Position numbers and translations under genes: made by a program. DNA of 64,000 nt from Sodiomyces alkalinus F11 (Eukaryota > Ascomycota > Sordariomycetes > Glomerellales > Plectosphaerellaceae), in contig NW_021167080.1 of assembly GCF_003711515.1 (NCBI RefSeq), positions 4,955,255 through 5,019,254 of the forward strand, read 5' to 3'. The notes beneath the pieces were generated by a model. That model saw only the letters and a list, made by a program, of their open reading frames with translations, ran no database searches and was not told the origin of the DNA. Positions 57,965 through 64,000 of the stretch are shown one piece after another (positions within the stretch are counted from its first letter, which is position 1; each line of letters begins with the position of its first letter).

Positions 57965-60900
57965 ATGGAGTGGCAAGAGGAAGTCGAGTTCTGCCCTCAC
58001 CGGGCCAATCTTGAAGTCCAGACTGTCGACTTCTCCAATGTTAAGTTCTCCGTGCCCTCCGACACGGAGGAAGAGGCAAGGGCAAACGGTGCGTTGACAA
58101 CATCCGCCACATCCGGCCCTGTTCCGAGCCGTGATATCCAACTAACCCTTCGAGTATAGGAGACGGTGGCGAAGGAGGCGAACCTGCACCGCCAGCCCCA
58201 GTCGTCTCCGAAAACAAGAAAAAAAAGAAGGGCAAGAAGGGGAAACAACAAGCACATGCCGCTCCGTCTGATGACCCTGTAGAGCCCCCGGAGGCCACAC
58301 CCGAAGTTGAGGAGGAGTCGGCGCCGACCAAGGGCAAGAAGAAGAAGAACAAAAAGAAGGCAAAGGGGTCCAAGGCCAAGGACCCAGAGCCAGAGCAAGA
58401 GCCAGAGCAAGAGCCAGTGCCCGAAGTAAAGGAAGCCGACGCTGAAGCCAACGCCGACTCCAACACCAACGGTGATACGAACGCGAACGTCGATACCAAC
58501 GCCGACACGAACCCCGATACCAACGCAGACACCAACGCAGACACCAACGCAGACACCAACGCGGACGCTGACGCTGCCGCTGCCCCTCCTGCTGAAACTG
58601 TCGAAGAAAGTCCAGAACCTGCGAAGGAAGGAGCCCCCCCAGGACCCAAGCCCAAGGCCCAGAAAGCCAAGGAGAACAAGGAAAAGAAAGATAAGAAGAA
58701 AAAGGCCAAAGGAAAGAAATCCCAGGACAATAACATGGACCCGGAACCTGCCGCCGATGCCTCGCGTTCTGTTCCGGCCCCGGCCCCTGACGCCGACGCC
58801 GACGCCGACGCCGGAAACAACCCCGAGGACAACAACACTAGCCCACCCTCGGCAGAAGCACCGGCAGACGATGTTCCTCCGCAATCAGACGCCCTAGCAA
58901 AAGACGCCGCAGCAGAAGACGCCCCAGCAGAAGATGGCTCCGGGGATGCCAAGCCTGATGCCGGAGATGCATCCGCTCCCACGGCCGATGAGCCCAGCGC
59001 TGAAGGTGCCAACGAGGACGCCCCTTCCACGCCAGCCGATAAGCCTGATGAAGCGGTGGACGGAACCAACGGAGAAGCGCCGGTAGCGGCCGAGACTAGT
59101 GAGGAACCCGCCCCCAAAGACGAGCCGGCCGGGGGTGGCGCACAGGAAGACGCTCAACCTAGCGCCGATGCCTCCAAGGATGATGCCACACCCCCTGATG
59201 CAGCCGACCAGCCCAGCAGTAATGCCGATGAGGGCGCCGAAGCACCTGCGCCGACGGCCCAGACAGATGAAGAGCCTAACCCGGAAGAGCCAGCTAGCGG
59301 CGACGCGAAAGAAGACGCGCCGGTTGCGGAATCGGAGCCGATGCCTCCCCAAGAGGACCCGGAACCTGCATCCGAACCAGCTGCGCCGGCCGGCGACACG
59401 CCTGGAGGCGAGGCGCCAACCACAACCGATTCACCCGATGATGCCGGAACAGACGGCGACAAGCCGGATGAAGCGCAGACCAGTAATCCGGATCCAGAGG
59501 TTGCAGAGCCTGAAGCCGCTCCCGAACCGACACCGTCCGCTGAAACCCCGGCCGAGGGCGAGGAGAAGGCTCCAGATGTTTCCGCTGCCGATGACGCCAA
59601 GCCCGATGACGCCCCTGACTCTTCAGATGCGCAAAACGACCCGCAACCCGCCGCCGATGCTCCACCTGAACCAGCGCCGCCGGTCGAAGAGACAGATAAC
59701 GCCCAAGGCGATAGCTCAGAGCCTCCGAAAGAAGAGAGCGAGGGTAACAACGACGTCAAGGATGAGACTCCTCCCGAGAGCGCCCCGGAGCCTGCCTCCG
59801 ATCAGGCACCACCCGAGCTACCAGAGCAGGACCGGCCGGAGGCCCAAGAAGAAACCTCAGACAACCCTGACGGAAACGTTCTAAACGATGCCACGGCTGA
59901 GGCGCCAGCTGAAAGTGACAGTACTCCTGCTGGAGAAAGTGCGCCTCCACAAGATCCCGAGCCGGAGGCGCCCACTGAGGCTGAAGGCAAGCAAGACCAG
60001 GACGGCCGTGACACGGCAGATGCAGCAGCAGACGCACCAGCAGACGCACCAGCAGACGGCTCAGATGCCGCGCCAGAAGCCCAGATTGAGGCTTCTGAGC
60101 CTCCTGTTGAGAATGCTCCAGAGTCGCCTCCAGAGCCTTCCTCGGCTGGCCAAGAGGAAGTCGGGCCCGAGAACACGACTACGGACAGTGCTGCCGAAGA
60201 ACTCAAGAGCGACCCCGTTGCCGAAGCGCCGCCGGCCCCTGAGCCAGAGACTACCGAGCCCGAGACCTCGTCCGAAAATCCCGGCCAGGACAATGCTGAA
60301 GAGGCCCTCAACCAGGAAGAATCGGCTGTCGATGCAGCCGCTGCTGAGCCTACACCCGATGAGCCGCCATCAACCGAAGGACAAGATGCGGCTCAGGAAG
60401 AAGAAAAAGAGGCCAAGACTGCCGAACCTGTTGCTGAAAGTCCGGATATCGAGGAAGTTCCTCAACCCGCTGATAGTCCTAGCGAGGACCAGAAAGACGA
60501 AGCTGCCACCACCCCCAATGTCGAGGATGCCTCGGCTGACATGCAGGACAGTGGAGAGGACGCGGGCTTGCCTGAAGATGCAGACCTCATCCCCATTCCA
60601 AGCGACGGGAAGGAGTTGAGTTTCAAAGAATTCCCAGTATCCGAGGACGCAACACCAGCAGCAGCTGTTGATGGTGCAATCCCGGCACCCGCCGATCAGG
60701 AGCCCAAATCGGAGGACGCCGCAAATGGCGAGCTCGCGGAAACCGTTGTCCAAGATGATGAAGCTGCAGACTGCAAGCCGGGAGATGAAGCGGCGGAAGA
60801 AACGCCTGTTCCAACAACTGAAACCGCTGAGGAACAGCCAAGTGTTGAAGCAGAGACCAGTCCCGACCCTCCGAGTGCGGAACAGGAGACGCCGACGACC

Positions 60901-63900
60901 GATGCGAATGCTGAGGATTCCGCCGCTCCTGAACCCGCCCCCGACGCTACAGAATCTGCCACAGAACCTGCCACCGAGGCCGAGACCAAGGCTGAGGAGA
61001 CACCCAAGACCGAGGAGGAGCCTAAAGCCGACGAAGAGCCGAAAGCAGAGGCAGAAGCCAAAGCAGACGAACCCAAGGAAGAGAGCGAGCCTCAGCCAGA
61101 AGAGATCTCAGCAGCGGACGAGGCCAAGGCAGATGACGACGGGAAGGCGGAAGACGTAAACGCACCGGACGCCGATGTCCGAGCCGAGGTCGGCAAGGGA
61201 TCTAAGGAATCTGAAGAACCCGAGAATCCGGAAGATGCCCCCGAAGTCGGCGACGCTGAGGCCACCGTCCTGGCCGACGCTCAAGGGCCAGGATCCGAAG
61301 AGGCAACACCGCCCCCAGTCGAGGAAAGCGAGGCCGCTAACAACGATGCACCGGCTGCGGAAGATAATGCCCAAGACGCGAAGGATGAGCAGCCCTCGTC
61401 TTCCGAACCGTCCGCTCCGGCAGACGCTGACGGGGAAAAAGCGGAAGAGCCACCCGCAGAGGCCCCTGCTCAGAACACAGACGGAGACTCCGAGCCTCCT
61501 CCCGCCGACTCTGAAGCAATCAAGGAGGCCGATACAACTGCTGAAGGTGCCGGCCAAGAACTCGCTGACGACTCGCCACCTGGGCCTGCCGATGGGGAAG
61601 CCAAAGACGCGTCCGAACCAGACCAGTCTTCTCAAGAACCAGCGGACGCCACCGCCGAATCTGCGCCTGTCGAAGACGGTACCGCGAAGGACGATGGTGC
61701 TGACGCAAGCCAGGACGCCGAGCTGCCTCCTGAACCGACCGCCGCGGAACCAGCTAGCGGCGACGCAGAGCCTCCCCCTGTTGAAGCCGAGGCTGAGAAG
61801 GGCAGCGACTCACTAGCAGAAAGTGGAGAGGCCGGAGACGTCGCTGCTGCCCCTGCAGAGACTACTTCCACCGACGCCGAGGAAAAGACTGAGGGCGAAA
61901 CTGCTCCCGAAAGTACTGAAGAAGCGAAGCCAGCGGAGGCTGAGCCTGAACCACCGGTCACCTCGGACGCGGACGCGGACGCGGGCAAAGACGCCGAGCC
62001 AGAGGCGGAGAAGGCTGAGGCGGCCGAAGCTGAGAACACGGACGGTGCTGCACAAGCCGAGCAGACGGAGCCACCCTCGGAGACGCAGGATGAACTGTCC
62101 CCTCCTGTGGATACGAACCAGGATGTTAGCGATGCCCCCGCGGAAGGAGGTGCCCAGGAGGAAGCGAAAGAACCGGATCCCGAAGATGTTGCCGCCACTA
62201 CAGGCGATCCTTCCCCTCAACCTGAAGAGGGGCCAGACGCACCGGCGGAAGCACCGGCGGAAGTAGTAGCAGAGGCAGCGGCAGACGCACCGGCAGACAC
62301 ACCGGCAGACGCACCGGCAGACGCACCGGCAGACGCACCGGCAGACGCACCGGCAGACGCACCGGCAGACGCACCGGCGGAAGCAGCAGCGGAGGAACCG
62401 GCAGACGCATTGGCGGAAGCAGCAGCGGAAGCAGCAGCGGAGGTACTAGAAGATACAGCAGCGGACACACCAGCGGACACACCGGCGGACACACCGGCAG
62501 ACGTACCGGCAGACACACCGGCAGACGCACCGGCAGACGCACCGGCAGACGCACCGGCAGACGCCCCAGTAGACGCAGCAGCAGACGCAGCAGCAGATGC
62601 ACCGGCGGAGACGCCAGAGGAACAGCCGATTGCCGAGCCCACAGGGGAGGAGGCGGAGAGCAAGCCGGCAGACGAACCGGCTCCCGACACAGAAACCAAA
62701 GCGGCCGACGAACCGGCAGCGGTTCCAGCAGCCGATGCAGAACAGACTAAAGACGTCGAAGAGGAAGAGAGCAAGGACAAGGTGGGACCGATCCCAGACG
62801 TTGTGGTTAAGAAAGTAGAGATACAAGGTGAGGCCCATCTCCTATCCCCCGATCCCGTCATCCCCACTGGAGGCACACGAGATTTGGCGGATTCGAGTTG
62901 GGAGCCAAGTGGCATGGACTTGCGAGACAACGGCGATGTGGATGTGGTTGCAGCTCAGGCGGAAGCGGCTTCCGTACAGGAGACTCCATGTGTGCCTTCA
63001 ACAACCGCAGAAGTGACAGCGGGACTCGACGAACTCAAGGACCAAGGCAGCGGCGTCGATCATGATCCGACGACGGAGGTGGACCAGGCACGTTTCACCG
63101 ATAAACAGGAACCGGAGTTGGCGGATATCTCGGAACCGCCGGTGACGTCGCCGAATGCGCTCGTCGAGGCCGAGAGCCCGCAGACTGGGCTCCTGGGCTT
63201 GCCGAACGAGCCCGTAGCAGTAGCGACGAGCACTACGTCGGCATTTTCGTGCCCACGTGCAGACGTGGCGGAGATAGCTGCTGAGCCTGAAAAGACTCTC
63301 GCCGGGCCCGATAATGCTACATGTATGGTTGGCGCTGAAGAACAGCTCGTTGGCTCAGATGTCACTTCGGTTGAAACGGATTCTCAATCACAGCCCAGAA
63401 ATCCTGGCGAGTCGGAGCAAGTACTAGCCGAGAAGTCCGAGGAGCCCAACGATCCGCCAGCTTCGCCGCCGAGTGAGAGTGAGTCTCAAGAATCATCTGG
63501 GACAGCTCTTCCAGGTCCGGAAGAGATAACCCTCACCGAACCCCACGAGAACGATCTTCCTAAGGCTCTCCCTCTCGATGAGCCCACCGTATCCGAGATC
63601 TTGGCAGAGGAAAGCGCCGAGATGCAACAAGAGTCCGACACTCGACTGTCATCACATCCCGAACACCCCTCGGAGTCGGAATCCGCACTAGATGAGCACC
63701 AAATCTCCCCTGAAGTAGAGTCGACGACGCCTGAACAAGCGGAATTATCCCCAGGCACGATCAACGACGAGTCTACTGCCGATTGGGAGGATGTTACGGC
63801 CAATCCGAGAAGTATCGTTGAAGATCCCGACACACAAGACGAGGCCCCGGAGAATCCCACACTCATCCACGAGCCAAAAGCGGACCAAGCAGCCCCCGAT

Positions 63901-64000
63901 GATGTTTTCGCGGGACCCGTTGAGCAAGGGGAAGAAACTGCTGAAATCCCCGGTAGACTGGCAACAGGAGACGAAAACACCGACCCGGTAGCAGAGACAG
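57965..64000 (+). CDS. Giant acidic Ala/Pro/Glu/Asp-rich protein (3' end outside window)
   Basis: Exon 1 is 57965-58088 and exon 2 runs from 58160 without a stop to the window edge, about 1988 residues so far. The intron is 71 bases with CTAAC and TATAG. Exon 1 codes a distinct, non-repetitive N-terminus (MEWQEEVEFCPHRANLEVQT, then VDFSNVKFSVPSDTEEE). After it come Lys-rich islands (SENKKKKKGKKGK; TKGKKKKNKKKAKG; KENKEKKDKKKKAKGKK) in an acidic background. Then follow well over a thousand residues of Glu, Asp, Ala, Pro and Thr with few hydrophobics. Tandem repeats of Asn-Ala-Asp-Thr (58498-58569) and Ala-Asp-Ala-Pro (62281-62607) are embedded. From about 62830 the sequence becomes more complex. 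No signal peptide or transmembrane segment is visible, and I do not recognise the family. The protein is probably largely disordered; its role is unknown. Confidence 0.8.
58498..58569 (+). repeat. 12-base repeat coding Asn-Ala-Asp-Thr
   Basis: Tandem 12-base units, perfect as AACGCAGACACC in 58522-58557 and degenerate outside. The frame is kept, giving NADT repeats in the giant acidic protein. Confidence 0.88.
62281..62607 (+). repeat. 12-base repeats coding Ala-Asp-Ala-Pro
   Basis: Many near-identical 12-base units (GCAGACGCACCG and variants with ACA, GTA or GCG codons) in two blocks, about 62281-62378 and 62455-62607, joined by Glu-Ala-rich codons. They code Ala-Asp-Ala/Thr-Pro repeats. 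The near identity at base level points to recent slippage or unequal exchange. Confidence 0.9.

Noticed and set aside
57997..63980. Long minus-strand frames opposite the giant acidic protein, rich in Ser, Ala and Gly (for example 58041-59117 and 61632-62198).
   Set aside because: They are the expected antisense of GCx, GAx and CCx codon repeats, have no ordered sequence, and conflict with the clearly spliced + strand gene.

Overview
This is a stretch of nuclear DNA from a filamentous ascomycete, most likely a Sordariomycete and possibly in Hypocreales. That placing is inference from gene content and style. Introns are short (about 70-300 bases) with GT...AG ends and CTAAC/CTGAC branch sites. 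Start regions are preceded by long C/T-rich leaders. Intergenic DNA is rich in the short palindromic words TACGGAGTA, GTACTTCGTAC and AAGGTACCTT. The content is eukaryotic housekeeping genes; no bacterial, plasmid, CRISPR or phage features were seen.

Layout. 1-3.0 kb: no supported gene. 3.0-9.4 kb (+): a small single-pass membrane protein, general transcription factor TFIIB, and an Rsc7/Swp82 chromatin-remodelling subunit. 9.4-15.4 kb: gene-free. 15.4-18.3 kb: a Pho85-type cyclin behind a long pyrimidine-rich leader. 20.7-30.2 kb is the densest part: Fyv6/FAM192A (+), Tim54 (-), an ER DnaJ of the Scj1 type (+), a METTL7-like methyltransferase (-), a CSA/ERCC8 WD40 repair protein (-) and a probable Rrn10 subunit of the Pol I upstream activating factor (+). 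30.2-37.0 kb: gene-free, with minisatellites. 37.0-48.0 kb: a six-exon Zn2Cys6 transcription factor (+), ATG5 (-) and a DUF3824-like RS-rich protein (-). 50.3-51.7 kb: a decayed M14 zinc carboxypeptidase (pseudogene). 52.9-55.0 kb: a divergent pair, telomere-capping TEN1 (-) and ESCRT-III SNF7 (+). 58.0 kb to the right edge: one giant acidic Ala/Pro/Glu/Asp-rich protein, open at the window end.

The genes do not form one pathway. They are independent core functions: transcription by Pol II and Pol I, chromatin, splicing, mitochondrial import, ER folding, autophagy, transcription-coupled repair, telomere capping and endosomal sorting. Several are arranged as divergent pairs sharing 0.45-0.6 kb promoters (TIM54/SCJ1, CSA/RRN10, TEN1/SNF7). 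The most notable items are the giant repeat-bearing acidic protein, the carboxypeptidase pseudogene with several independent lesions and a lost zinc ligand, the very small spliced TEN1 gene, and the dispersed palindrome family of the intergenic DNA. I found no clear multi-gene undescribed system. Exon joins were worked out by eye from splice signals and reading phase; spans for spliced genes include introns.
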